Source: Acutalibacter muris (lineage in GTDB: Bacteria > Bacillota > Clostridia > Oscillospirales > Acutalibacteraceae). Taken from it: a DNA stretch of 64,000 nt. Location: assembly GCF_002201475.1 (NCBI RefSeq), contig NZ_CP021422.1:2356001-2420000 (forward strand), given 5' to 3'. A model generated the notes under the pieces. That model did no database searches. It worked only from the letters and a program-made list of their open reading frames with translations, and was not told the origin of the DNA. The translations under genes were made by a program, and so were the position numbers. Positions 44,794 to 53,648 of the stretch are shown here, piece after piece (position 1 is the first letter of the stretch; each line of letters begins with the position of its first letter).

Positions 44794-45537
44794 TTGGAAA
44801 GCTGGGTCTTATCAATAATCATAACCTTCATACTTCTCATATTCGCCGGGTCTATAATACTCTGCCGCCGGCTCACCCTGAACGAAGCCCTCCGGCGCAC
44901 CGAGCGTTTCCAGTCCGACCTATTGACCCGCCAGGTCCAGGAGGTGGAGAACCTGTATAGACAGATACGCGGTATGCGCCACGATCTTCGCAACCACGCC
45001 CAGACTATGCAGGCCTATTTGCAGCTGGGCCAGACAGGGCAGCTGGAGGATTACCTTACCGAGCTCTCCAGCTCCTTCGAACAGGTGGACGACGTGCTGC
45101 GCACCGGCAACGTCATGGCCGACGCCATACTGAACTCCAAGCTCTCCCTCTGCCGCTCCCATGACATAGCCGTCAGCGCCACGGCCCAGGTGCCCGCCTC
45201 CAATATACCCGACGTGAGCCTGTGCACCATCTTAGGAAACCTTCTGGACAACGCCCTGGAGGCCTGCCTGCGCCTTCCTGACCAAAAGGAGCGCTTTATG
45301 CGGGTCTACATCGCCCCCATGAAGGGCCAGCTTTACGTAAGCGTCACCAACTCCTCCCCGGGCAGGAGCAGGGTTGAAGGCGGCAGATATGTCTCCGCAA
45401 AGCCGGGCCGGGACCGCTTCGCCCGCCACGGCTTCGGGCTCTTTCAGATAGACCGGGCGGTGAAGCTCTGCGGGGGGTACGTGAACCGCCAGCAGGAGGA
45501 GGGGGTGTTCTCTACGGAGATCCTGCTGCCCCTTTGA
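44794..45537 (+). CDS. GHKL sensor kinase with minimal membrane part
   Basis: A 247-residue AgrC-like histidine kinase: one TM helix (about 5-26), DHp with RGMRHDLRNHAQTMQAYL (phospho-His), N-box TILGNLLDNALEAC, G-box HGFGLFQI. Typical AgrC kinases have six or seven TM helices and about 420 residues, so the usual peptide-sensing part is missing. The start is TTG with GGAGGGATAAAAGC. It would phosphorylate the preceding regulator. Confidence 0.9.
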   Translation: MESWVLSIIITFILLIFAGSIILCRRLTLNEALRRTERFQSDLLTRQVQEVENLYRQIRGMRHDLRNHAQTMQAYLQLGQTGQLEDYLTELSSSFEQVDDVLRTGNVMADAILNSKLSLCRSHDIAVSATAQVPASNIPDVSLCTILGNLLDNALEACLRLPDQKERFMRVYIAPMKGQLYVSVTNSSPGRSRVEGGRYVSAKPGRDRFARHGFGLFQIDRAVKLCGGYVNRQQEEGVFSTEILLPL

Positions 45538-45543
45538 GAAGGG

Positions 45544-45572
45544 AACAAGCGCCCCTTTTCGGGGCACTTGTT
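45544..45572 (+). terminator. Terminator of the two-component operon
   Basis: ACAAGCGCCCC pairs with GGGGCACTTGT over a TTTTC loop, then TTGTG and T-rich sequence. Confidence 0.65.
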
Positions 45573-45616
45573 TGTGATTTCGTCTATATCTCAATAAAAA
45601 GTTTTAGCCTAATAAG

Positions 45617-46411
45617 TCAGTCCGAAACAACAACAGCATATTCCTCCATTTCTAAAACCATTTTGTCATATTCCTCCTGCGTAATGAACCCGGTTTCTAA
45701 ATTGTACTTTATATTCTCGAGAATTTCCTCACGCATACTATATGTGTGCCCCTCCGGGATATCAGACTGATACCTCTCGACATCTGCCAAAAGCTTACGG
45801 ACAGGGGCCGCATTTTCTGAGCCCTCCAAAACAGGCGCCGCAATACGTTCAGAAGCGCCCTCTATAGAATATAATCCTTGAGGTCCGCCGGTAAGATAAT
45901 AGTAGTCGCCTTCGGTATTATAGCTGCCTCCACAATCGGGATGGTACAGGAAGAAAATATATTCCTTGCCAATCCCCATCTCGGGCTCGTCTTCACAGAC
46001 AACATCTAAATTATTCGCAAGCCCCCCTGTCATGCGAAGGGTAACAGTGTCAAAGGAGCCGCCCTGGAAAGTCTCGTCCACTTTCACAATGTAGTCCGTA
46101 AAGTTCATAACGCTTCCATCTGCACTTTCCACTTGAATAGGTGTCTCCGCATGATCCACGACACCGCGAATAATTAGATTTGATTCCGTAACCAAGTCTT
46201 CCAATGTCTTTTTAGCTAACAACCCGGATACGTACATAGTTGGGATATCCTCTGCTGAAATATCTTCTACGATGTTATCCTGTGAACTATCTGGCTTCGC
46301 TGGATTTTCAATATTTTCTAAACCATGTACCGCACATGCAGCACCAATCCCCAAAAGCACTGTAACTAAAAGGATTGATACCGATCTAAAAATTTGACGT
46401 TTTCGATTCAT
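45617..46411 (-). CDS. Secreted or membrane-anchored protein, unknown function
   Basis: A 264-residue protein I do not recognise. The N-terminal hydrophobic segment SILLVTVLLGIGAAC is a signal anchor or weak lipobox. The rest is acidic and exported-looking: VTESNLIIRGVVDHAETPIQ, TLRMTGGLANN, YIFFLYHPDCGGSYNTEGDYYYLTGGPQGLY. It is the second gene after the matrixin, 49 bases downstream, and shares its low GC, so the two probably moved and act together, perhaps as protease and partner. Confidence 0.7.
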   Translation of the reverse strand: MNRKRQIFRSVSILLVTVLLGIGAACAVHGLENIENPAKPDSSQDNIVEDISAEDIPTMYVSGLLAKKTLEDLVTESNLIIRGVVDHAETPIQVESADGSVMNFTDYIVKVDETFQGGSFDTVTLRMTGGLANNLDVVCEDEPEMGIGKEYIFFLYHPDCGGSYNTEGDYYYLTGGPQGLYSIEGASERIAAPVLEGSENAAPVRKLLADVERYQSDIPEGHTYSMREEILENIKYNLETGFITQEEYDKMVLEMEEYAVVVSD

Positions 46412-46460
46412 AGATATCCTCCTCTCAAATTTAATCATATGGTATAACTCATCAATCTTA

Positions 46461-47127
46461 TCAACCATAAATTTGTTGTATCAACGTCCGTTCTTCAGAT
46501 GTCACCGAACGCTTCTTTTCTCCTAGGGTAGATGCGTAATACATCACTCGATTAACATAATCTATATCTTCTAAATCACGAAGGCCCATAACATGCCCCG
46601 CTTCGTGAAGGAACACAGTCCACACATCGTAAGTGTCTGACGAGGCCCCATTACTCCATTTATATCTCATATTTAAGTTAATATCTGCTTCTATCCTAAT
46701 TTTACTACTTTTATTCAACCAACTAGTCGTTTGCGCCACATAAGTTTTAGAAAAATTAGCCACTCTATAAATCCTATTTATATTATCTTGTCTCGGATAA
46801 GTAGTATCTGTATGACGACTTGTAGGCGAACGATTCATACCAGAAACTCCGGTCGGAAGACAAGCATTCCACTGATATAAAGCGTTATTAAAATGGCTAA
46901 TTGAAGTATCGCCAAAGTCAGCATGTGGAATAAACGTAAATAGGGATTTTCCAGAGAGTTTGTAACCATTTGTAAAATCGCTCACTGAAGCTTTATTGAC
47001 AATCTCATTTTGATTTGCGCCCGCAAACGTATGGACATTACATATTGTTCCGATAAAAGCAATAACTAATAAAAAAGAAGATACCTTTCTCATAATCATG
47101 AATTTTAACTTAAATGATTTTTTCATA
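46461..47127 (-). CDS. Secreted matrixin-type metalloprotease
   Basis: About 221 residues. Signal peptide (about 1-35, SSFLLVIAFIGTICNVHTFA). The zinc site HEAGHVMGLRD (HExxHxxGxxD) and the following RVMYYAS Met-turn identify the metzincin/matrixin fold; no clear propeptide Cys switch is seen. The start at 47127 (MKKSF) follows CGGAGGATTGCAT. Composition is AT-rich compared with neighbours, a sign of transfer. A strong promoter lies at 47291-47319. Confidence 0.9.
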
Positions 47128-47165
47128 TGCAATCCTCCGTTTTATAAAAAGGCGTATTGTTTCTT

Positions 47166-47255
47166 TTATGAATTTATGTCGCATATAAATTCTATTATCA
47201 CCCCTTTATTTAGAACTAAAAACAATTCAAAATCGGCCTCACCTCCATATTGCAA
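47166..47255 (-). CDS. Possible small ORF in the matrixin leader, 29 residues
   Basis: A TTG start with GAGGTGATATA spacing gives MQYGGEADFELFLVLNKG and 11 more residues, stop TAA. A second mini-ORF in another frame (MEVRPILNCF) also follows a GGAGG. Both lie in the leader between promoter and matrixin start. They could be leader or signal peptides, or chance. No homologue is known to me. Confidence 0.3.
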   Translation of the reverse strand: MQYGGEADFELFLVLNKGVIIEFICDINS

Positions 47256-47290
47256 TATATCACCTCAATATATTTCTATTTTTCATTTAT

Positions 47291-47319
47291 ATAATAGCAC
47301 TGATTTTTTGATTTGTCAA
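47291..47319 (-). promoter_or_regulatory. Promoter of the matrixin operon
   Basis: TTGACA (47314-47319), 17 bases, TATTAT (47291-47296) on the minus strand; leader of about 155 bases before the start codon. Confidence 0.75.
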
Positions 47320-47382
47320 CAAAAATATTTCTTTTTTGCGAAGTTTTTTTGGAACGCTACCCCTTTTGAGAGAAGTAAAATT

Positions 47383-47419
47383 ACCATTCGTGCGCGGTGG
47401 GCTACCGTTCGTGCACGGT
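47383..47419 (+). promoter_or_regulatory. LytTR-type direct repeat before the ABC exporter pair
   Basis: ACCATTCGTGCGCGGT (47383-47398) and ACCGTTCGTGCACGGT (47404-47419) repeat with a 21-bp period, i.e. on one helix face, about 20 bases before a TATGTT -10-like box (47440-47445). ACCRTTC-type repeats with this period are what LytTR regulators such as BlpR/ComE bind. The regulator at 44073 is the obvious candidate. Confidence 0.65.
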
Positions 47420-47476
47420 TTTACTTTTTCCCGGGGAAATATGTTACTCTTTCACCCGAAAGGAGCGAGGTCTTTT

Positions 47477-49333
47477 ATGAAGAACAAAGACGCAAAAAAA
47501 CCAAATTATTCTATGTGGAGCGACATCAGTTTCCTGCTGGGGAAGGCCTGGGAACTGATCCCCTGGTACTATCCCCTTATGGTGGTGATAGTGGTCTCAC
47601 GGGCGCTTATCCCCGCCATAGCCATGGTGCTGCCCAGCCGGGTCATAGCCCTTCTGCAAGAGGGCGTAAGCTTCGAGCGCCTGGTGCTGGAGATAGGGCT
47701 GATGTCCTTGGGCATACTTCTCTGCGCGGCCATAAGCGAGGGTCTTCGGAATTACGTTGACTTCCGCTATCTCATCACGCCCCGCAGACATCTGGGCGGC
47801 GACGCGGACCTGAAGATAGCCACCACCGACTATCCCCACGGGGAGCAGCAGGATTTCCAAAACGCCATGACAAGGCGCCTGCAGGCCATGAACTCCAACG
47901 ACTCGGCCTTAGAGGAGACCTTCCGCATGGTACAGCGGCTGCTTTCAAACCTTATAGGTCTCGGGGTATACGGGGCCCTCCTCTGGACCCTGAGCCCCTG
48001 GGTAATGCTGCTGGTGGCGGCGCTGACGGCTCTGGGCTTCATAGCAAGGCTCAAAGCCAACACCTGGGTCTTCAAAAGCCGTGACAAGTGGGCCCCCATC
48101 GACCGAAAGATGAACTATATCGAAGAAGAGTCCGGCAACTATAAGTTTGCAAAGGACGTGCGGCTCTTCGGCATGTCCGGGTGGCTCTGCGAGCTGTATG
48201 ACAGCTGCTCAAACGCCCGGCGGGCCTGGGGCATAAAACAGGGCTGGGTGGAGTTCGCCGCCGACGCGGCAAGCTGCCTTATCACCTTTTTAAGAGAGGG
48301 CGCGGCCTATATCTGGCTGATATACGGCGCTGTCACCGGCAGCATAGACCCGGCGGCCTTTGTCCTGTACTTCGGGGCAGTGGGCAACTTCTCACAGGAG
48401 CTTCTGGGCTGCTTAAAGGAGTTCTCGGACCTGCACGAGGCTCATCTGAAGATAGCCTCCTTTCGGGAGCTTCTGGACTGGCCCGACCAGTTCCGGCATG
48501 AGGGCGGACGGCCCATTCCCAGGGACGGGGGCTGGACCCTCACTCTGGACCACGTCAGCTACCGCTACCCCGGGGCAGATAAGGACACCATACACGATAT
48601 GTGCCTGACCCTGCGCTCGGGTGAAAAGGCCGCTCTGGTGGGCCTTAACGGCGCGGGCAAGTCCACCATGGTAAAGCTCCTCTGCGGGCTCTACGACCCC
48701 ACAGAGGGCCGGGTACTCCTAAACGGCATACCCGTCACCGAGTTCAACCGGGAGGAATACTACGCCCTGTTCTCGGCGGTATTCCAGGAGTCGGCGGTGC
48801 GCCCCTATCCCCTGGCGAAGAACGTGGCCATGACAGACAATATGGACCGTAAAAAGGTGGAGAAATGCCTGGAGCTCGCCGGCCTCTCAGAGCGCGTATC
48901 AGAGCTTCCCAAGGGCATGGACACCAAGCTCATGAAGTACATCTGGCACGACGGCGTGGACCTCTCGGGCGGCGAGGCCCAGAAGCTGATGCTGGCCCGG
49001 GCGCTCTATAAGGACGGCCCCATAGTCATACTTGACGAGCCCACCGCCGCCTTGGACCCTATCGCCGAGTCGGAGCTCTATGAAAAGTACAGCGACCTGA
49101 CCGCCGGGAAGACCTCTCTCTACATCTCCCACCGGCTCTCCAGCACCCGCTTCTGCGACCGGGTACTGTTCCTTGAGCACGGCGTGATAGCGGAGGAGGG
49201 CACCCACGAGGAGCTTCTTGAAAAGCGCGGAAAGTATTACGAGCTCTATGAGGTGCAGAGCTCCTACTACCGCAGCGGCAGCACAGACGAGGAAGGAGAG
49301 CTTATAAATGAAGCAGAGATGGAGCCGGTTTAA
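47477..49333 (+). CDS. ABC half-transporter 1 (fused TM and ATPase)
   Basis: About 618 residues: six TM helices (about 25-330) then an ATPase with Walker A (GLNGAGKST), Q-loop (FSAVFQESAV), signature (VDLSGGEAQKLMLARAL), Walker B (IVILDEPTAALDP) and H-loop (YISHRLSS). The start at 47477 follows AAAGGAGCGAGG. It overlaps the next transporter by 26 bases; the two likely form a heterodimeric exporter. No peptidase C39 domain is present. Confidence 0.92.
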   Translation: MKNKDAKKPNYSMWSDISFLLGKAWELIPWYYPLMVVIVVSRALIPAIAMVLPSRVIALLQEGVSFERLVLEIGLMSLGILLCAAISEGLRNYVDFRYLITPRRHLGGDADLKIATTDYPHGEQQDFQNAMTRRLQAMNSNDSALEETFRMVQRLLSNLIGLGVYGALLWTLSPWVMLLVAALTALGFIARLKANTWVFKSRDKWAPIDRKMNYIEEESGNYKFAKDVRLFGMSGWLCELYDSCSNARRAWGIKQGWVEFAADAASCLITFLREGAAYIWLIYGAVTGSIDPAAFVLYFGAVGNFSQELLGCLKEFSDLHEAHLKIASFRELLDWPDQFRHEGGRPIPRDGGWTLTLDHVSYRYPGADKDTIHDMCLTLRSGEKAALVGLNGAGKSTMVKLLCGLYDPTEGRVLLNGIPVTEFNREEYYALFSAVFQESAVRPYPLAKNVAMTDNMDRKKVEKCLELAGLSERVSELPKGMDTKLMKYIWHDGVDLSGGEAQKLMLARALYKDGPIVILDEPTAALDPIAESELYEKYSDLTAGKTSLYISHRLSSTRFCDRVLFLEHGVIAEEGTHEELLEKRGKYYELYEVQSSYYRSGSTDEEGELINEAEMEPV

Positions 49334-51203
49334 AGAGGAGATGGCCCTGATCCTCCGGGGCTACAGATATCTTGCAGGGGCGGGCAGCAGGCAGATGCTG
49401 ATATGCTACGCGGGCGAGGCGGCGCTCTCGGCGCTGATACCCATAATCAACCTGTACTTCTCCGGGCAGCTTATAGACGAGCTGGCGGGGTCCAGGGACG
49501 TGAACCGTCTGGCCCTCTTGGCAGGGCTTGCGGCAGGCATAAATCTTGTGCTGCTGCTTATAAGGCACTTCTGCACCCGGCGCAAGGAGGGCCTTTATAC
49601 CACCATGTGGAACGATATGTATATGCTCTACTCCCGAAAGCTCCTCAAAATGGACTATCAGGACGTAGAGGACGTGCGGGTCCAGGAGAAGCTGGACAAG
49701 ATAAAGCAGCTGCAAAACTGGGGCGGGCGGGGGCTTGTCACCCTTTACTGGGCCGTCAGCGACATGGTGGAGGGGCTTGTGGGCGTGCTCAGCTCCATGG
49801 CGCTGGCCCTGGGGGTGTTCCTGGTCCCTGTGCCGGAGCTGCCGGGGCTTGCCGGGGTGTTCGCCTCGGGCTGGGGGACAGTTATAGTAATAGCGTTACT
49901 CCTCCTCTCCTTCGTTGTGTTCAAGCTGGCTTCGGACAAGAGCACACAGGTCTGGGACTCCCTGGCGGACGATATGACCCTTGTGAACCGCCTGTTTATG
50001 TACTACCACTGGACCCTGCCCAACGACCATAAGCAGGGCAAGGACATGAGACTCTACAACGAGGCCAGAGTCATGAAGCAGGAGATGGACGAGTATAACT
50101 CCACCTGGGGGGTCATGGAAAAGAAGCGTTCCCCCACCCTTGGCTGGATAGGCGCGGTCGAGGCAGCTTTCCCCTATCTTCTCAGCGCGTCTGTATATCT
50201 CACTGTGACGGCCAAGGCCTGGTGCGGGGCCATAGGCTTGGGCGGCGTGGTGCAGTACGTGGGCGCGGTGAGCAGGTTCGCCGGAAGCCTGCAAAAGCTT
50301 GTGAACAGGTTCACCGGGCTTTTGAGCAACAACGAGTTCCTTCGGGGCTCCTTCGAGTTCCTGGACCGGGAGAACACCAAGTACCAGGGAACCCTCCCCA
50401 CGGAGAAGCGGCTGGACAACGAGTTCCTTATCGAGTTTCATGACGTGTCCTTCAAGTACCCCGGCACGGACAGCTGGGCCCTTCGGCACCTTAATTTAGA
50501 GCTGCGCATCGGCGAAAGATTGGCCGTGGTGGGCCGCAACGGCAGCGGCAAGACCACCATGATAAAGCTATTATGCCGGCTCTACGACCCCACCGAGGGC
50601 GAGATAACCCTAAACGGCATCGACATCAAAAAGTACAATTATGACGAGTATATGGCCCTGTTCTCGGTGGTCTTCCAGGACTACCACCTGTTCTCCTTCC
50701 AGCTGGGCCAGAGCGTGGCCGCAAGCGTCCAGTACGACAAGGACCGGGTGCTCCACGACCTTAAAGAGGCCGGGCTGGGCGAGCGCCTGGGGACCCTGCC
50801 CCAGGGACTTGACACCTACATCACAAAGGACTTTGACGACGCCGGCGTGGAGTTCTCCGGCGGCGAGACCCAGAAGGCCGCTATCGCCCGGGCCCTCTAT
50901 AAGGACGCGCCCTTCCTGGTCCTGGACGAGCCCACAGCCGCCCTGGACCCCCTGGCCGAGTCCGAGGTCTATAGGCGCTTCGGGGAGATCGCGGGCAACA
51001 AGACCGCCGTGTGCATCTCCCACCGGCTGTCCTCCTGCCGGTTCTGCGACAGGATAGCTGTGTTCCAAAAGGGCAGGCTGGTCCAGCTGGGCAGCCACGA
51101 CGGGCTGCTCAGTGAGGAGCAGGGCGCGTACCGGCGGCTCTGGGATGCCCAGGCCCGGTACTACGCCCAGGAAAAAATAGATATGGGCGGTATACTGGAC
51201 TGA
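49308..51203 (+). CDS. ABC half-transporter 2 (fused TM and ATPase)
   Basis: A 631-residue exporter subunit, paralogous to its neighbour. TM domain about 20-330; ATPase with GRNGSGKTT, FQDYHLFSFQLGQSV, VEFSGGETQKAAIARAL, FLVLDEPTAALDP and CISHRLSS. Cargo is unknown; a lipid, drug or peptide is possible. Both ATP sites look complete, unlike the degenerate pairs in many heterodimers. Confidence 0.92.
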   Translation: MKQRWSRFKEEMALILRGYRYLAGAGSRQMLICYAGEAALSALIPIINLYFSGQLIDELAGSRDVNRLALLAGLAAGINLVLLLIRHFCTRRKEGLYTTMWNDMYMLYSRKLLKMDYQDVEDVRVQEKLDKIKQLQNWGGRGLVTLYWAVSDMVEGLVGVLSSMALALGVFLVPVPELPGLAGVFASGWGTVIVIALLLLSFVVFKLASDKSTQVWDSLADDMTLVNRLFMYYHWTLPNDHKQGKDMRLYNEARVMKQEMDEYNSTWGVMEKKRSPTLGWIGAVEAAFPYLLSASVYLTVTAKAWCGAIGLGGVVQYVGAVSRFAGSLQKLVNRFTGLLSNNEFLRGSFEFLDRENTKYQGTLPTEKRLDNEFLIEFHDVSFKYPGTDSWALRHLNLELRIGERLAVVGRNGSGKTTMIKLLCRLYDPTEGEITLNGIDIKKYNYDEYMALFSVVFQDYHLFSFQLGQSVAASVQYDKDRVLHDLKEAGLGERLGTLPQGLDTYITKDFDDAGVEFSGGETQKAAIARALYKDAPFLVLDEPTAALDPLAESEVYRRFGEIAGNKTAVCISHRLSSCRFCDRIAVFQKGRLVQLGSHDGLLSEEQGAYRRLWDAQARYYAQEKIDMGGILD

Positions 51204-51240
51204 CGGAAAGCACGGTTTATAAGGGATCGCAAAGGTAAGG

Positions 51241-51274
51241 TCTGACGGGCACTGGTCTGCCCGTCAGATTTTTG
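51241..51274 (+). terminator. Terminator of the ABC exporter pair
   Basis: TCTGACGGGC pairs with GCCCGTCAGA, then TTTTT. A second hairpin (AAAACCTCTGG/CCAGAGGTTTT) follows at 51282-51306. Confidence 0.88.
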
Positions 51275-51391
51275 CCTATTGAAAACCTCTGGTTTACCAG
51301 AGGTTTTGGCTGGACTCTCCCTGATTTTGGTGGAAAACAGACTTTTATAGCTTATATGCCGCGCTCATTTTTTAAAAATGCGAAAAAAAGG

Positions 51392-51420
51392 TTGAAATTT
51401 TCCTTCGGTTTATGTAAAAT
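51392..51420 (+). promoter_or_regulatory. Promoter of the CdaR-ftsEX unit
   Basis: TTGAAA (51392-51397), 17 bases, TAAAAT (51415-51420), 99 bases before the start. Confidence 0.55.
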
Positions 51421-51519
51421 AGAAGAAGAGTATCTGGACGCGGCTTTTGAGTTGGCTATGAAATCCAAGCCGGTTACACCAGCTCCCGCTAAAAATTGCA
51501 GCTGTGAGAGGAGAAACTT

Positions 51520-52608
51520 ATGTCTAACAGATTGTTCCAAGGGATCATACACCAAATGAGCGAGGCCATCGACCGCACTATCGGCGTTATAGATGAGTCC
51601 TCGATCATCATTGCCTGCAGCGACTTGAGCAGGGTGGGCGATATTTTTGAGAGGGCCACCCTTGATGCCATGGCCTCCGAGGACGTCTTTGTGGCCGAGG
51701 AGTGCACCTTTAAGCCCTTTGGTCCGCGTCAGAACCCCTCATATGCCGCCTTTGTTTCCGGCGCTGACCCGGACGCCCGCAGGTATGTGCGCATTTTGGG
51801 CATCGCCATGGATAATATCAAGGCATATTACGATGAGAAATATGACCGCAGTAATTTCATTAAAAACGTCATATTGGACAATATTCTGCCAGGGGACATC
51901 TATATCAAGAGCCACGAGCTCCACTTCGAGCCCGAGGTAGCCAGGGTCTGCCTTTTGATAAAGGTCAGCGATAAGAACGAGATATCCTCCTTTGAGATCC
52001 TCCAAAACCTTTTCCCCGACAAGTCCAAGGATTTCATCATCAACATCAACGAAACGGACATCGCCCTTGTGAAGGAGATACGCCCGGAGATAACCGAAAA
52101 GGATATAGATAAGCTGGCCCGGTCCATAGTCGACACCCTGACCGGGGAGTTCTATACCCAGTGCTGCGTGGGTATCGGCACGGTAGTCAACAATATCAAG
52201 GAGCTGGCCCGGTCCTTCAAGGAGGCCCAGACGGCCCTTGAGGTGGGCAAGGTCTTTGACACCGCCCGGGATATAGTCAGCTATAACAACCTGGGCATCG
52301 CCCGGCTTATCTATCAGCTGCCCACTACCCTATGCGAGATGTTCCTAAAGGAGATATTCAAGGTGGGCTCCATCGAGACCCTGGACCATGAGACCCTCTT
52401 TACCATACAGCGCTTCTTTGAGAACAACCTGAATGTCTCGGAGACCTCCCGCAAGCTCTTTGTCCACCGCAACACCCTGGTCTACAGGCTTGAGAAGATA
52501 CGCAAGCTCACGGGCCTTGACCTTCGGGAGTTCGAGGACGCCATCGTCTTTAAGGTGGCGCTGATGGTAAAGAAATACCTGGACAATAATGCCGCCAGCA
52601 AGTATTGA
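51520..52608 (+). CDS. CdaR/PucR-family regulator
   Basis: A 362-residue protein. The N-terminal sensor resembles the putative sugar-diacid recognition region (LFQGIIHQMSEAIDRTIGVIDESSIIIACSD), a GGDEF-like middle follows, and the PucR HTH is at the C-terminus (FFENNLNVSETSRKLFVHRNTLVYRLEKIRKLTGLDLREFEDAIVFKVAL). It precedes ftsE by 44 bases on the same strand. Start ATG with GAGAGGAGAAACTT. Confidence 0.9.
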   Translation: MSNRLFQGIIHQMSEAIDRTIGVIDESSIIIACSDLSRVGDIFERATLDAMASEDVFVAEECTFKPFGPRQNPSYAAFVSGADPDARRYVRILGIAMDNIKAYYDEKYDRSNFIKNVILDNILPGDIYIKSHELHFEPEVARVCLLIKVSDKNEISSFEILQNLFPDKSKDFIININETDIALVKEIRPEITEKDIDKLARSIVDTLTGEFYTQCCVGIGTVVNNIKELARSFKEAQTALEVGKVFDTARDIVSYNNLGIARLIYQLPTTLCEMFLKEIFKVGSIETLDHETLFTIQRFFENNLNVSETSRKLFVHRNTLVYRLEKIRKLTGLDLREFEDAIVFKVALMVKKYLDNNAASKY

Positions 52609-52652
52609 GCGGCAGGGATAATGGTCCTGTGAATTTGTGAGGTGTTTTTCTA

Positions 52653-53648
52653 TTGATCGAATTTAACAATGTTTCCAAGGTATACAATAACGGCACAGAA
52701 GCTCTCCACGATATCAACTTGAAGGTCCCCAAGGGGGAGTTCGTCTTTATTGTGGGCTCCTCCGGCGCGGGCAAGAGCACGTTTTTAAAACTCATAACCT
52801 GCGAGGAGCGCCCCAGCTCCGGACAGATACTGGTGGACGGGCAGGACATCTCCCACCTGCGCAAGGGGAAAATACCCTATGTGCGCCGCAAGATGGGCAT
52901 GGTGTTTCAGGATTTCCGGCTTATCGACCATATGACGGTGTACGACAACGTGGCCTTTGCCATGCGTGTGGTGGGTGCCTCCGGAAAGTCCATACGCAAG
53001 AGAGTCCCCTATATGCTCAGCCTTGTGGGCCTTCAGCACAAGTCTAAGCACTACCCCACCGAGCTTTCCGGCGGCGAGCGCCAGAGGGTGGGCCTTGCGA
53101 GGGCCCTTGTGAACAACCCGGAGATGATAATCGCCGACGAGCCCACGGGCAACATTGACCCGGCGCTGTCCTTTGAGATAGTTGACCTTCTCAATGAAAT
53201 CAACCGCCGGGGCACCACGGTGCTAATGGTGACCCACGAGCACTCCCTGGTCAAGCATTTCCACAAGCGTATCATTCAGATACACAGCGGCCAGATAGTG
53301 GCGGACACCAACGATATGGCCGACAGCTATGCTCCCCCTCAGGAGTACGCCGCCCGCCAGGAGGCCCAAATGCAGGCGGACTCGGACTATGAGGAGTACG
53401 ATAATGTGGAGGAGCGCTATGAGGCCCCGCCCCAGGAGGCGCCGGGCCCTCCCCTGCCCCCAGCCGGAGAGCTGGAGGTCATGAGCTATGCGGACGACTA
53501 TGCGGACCAGGCCAGGGAGCGCTTCAATAATGAGCCCACGCTGCTTGAAATGCTTGAGGAGGAGGACTATGAAGATGATCCCGCTCTGGACATTGAACAG
53601 GCTGAAGACCTGCCCCCGCAGGTGGTGCGCGGCCGGGATAGGAGGTAA
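52653..53648 (+). CDS. ftsE: Cell-division ABC ATPase FtsE with acidic C-terminal tail
   Basis: FtsE drives FtsX to activate peptidoglycan hydrolases at division or elongation. Residues 1-225 are a normal FtsE: Walker A GSSGAGKST, Q-loop VFQDFRLI, signature LSGGERQRVGLARAL, Walker B MIIADEPTGNIDP, H-loop MVTHEH. The protein continues to 331 residues with an acidic, proline- and tyrosine-rich low-complexity tail, about 100 residues beyond the usual length. TTG start after GTGAGGTG. It overlaps ftsX by one base. Confidence 0.93.
   Translation: MIEFNNVSKVYNNGTEALHDINLKVPKGEFVFIVGSSGAGKSTFLKLITCEERPSSGQILVDGQDISHLRKGKIPYVRRKMGMVFQDFRLIDHMTVYDNVAFAMRVVGASGKSIRKRVPYMLSLVGLQHKSKHYPTELSGGERQRVGLARALVNNPEMIIADEPTGNIDPALSFEIVDLLNEINRRGTTVLMVTHEHSLVKHFHKRIIQIHSGQIVADTNDMADSYAPPQEYAARQEAQMQADSDYEEYDNVEERYEAPPQEAPGPPLPPAGELEVMSYADDYADQARERFNNEPTLLEMLEEEDYEDDPALDIEQAEDLPPQVVRGRDRR

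Noticed and set aside
51272..51559. 95-codon ORF before the CdaR-like gene
   Set aside because: It spans a terminator hairpin and the promoter of the next gene, has no RBS and runs into a real gene in another frame.
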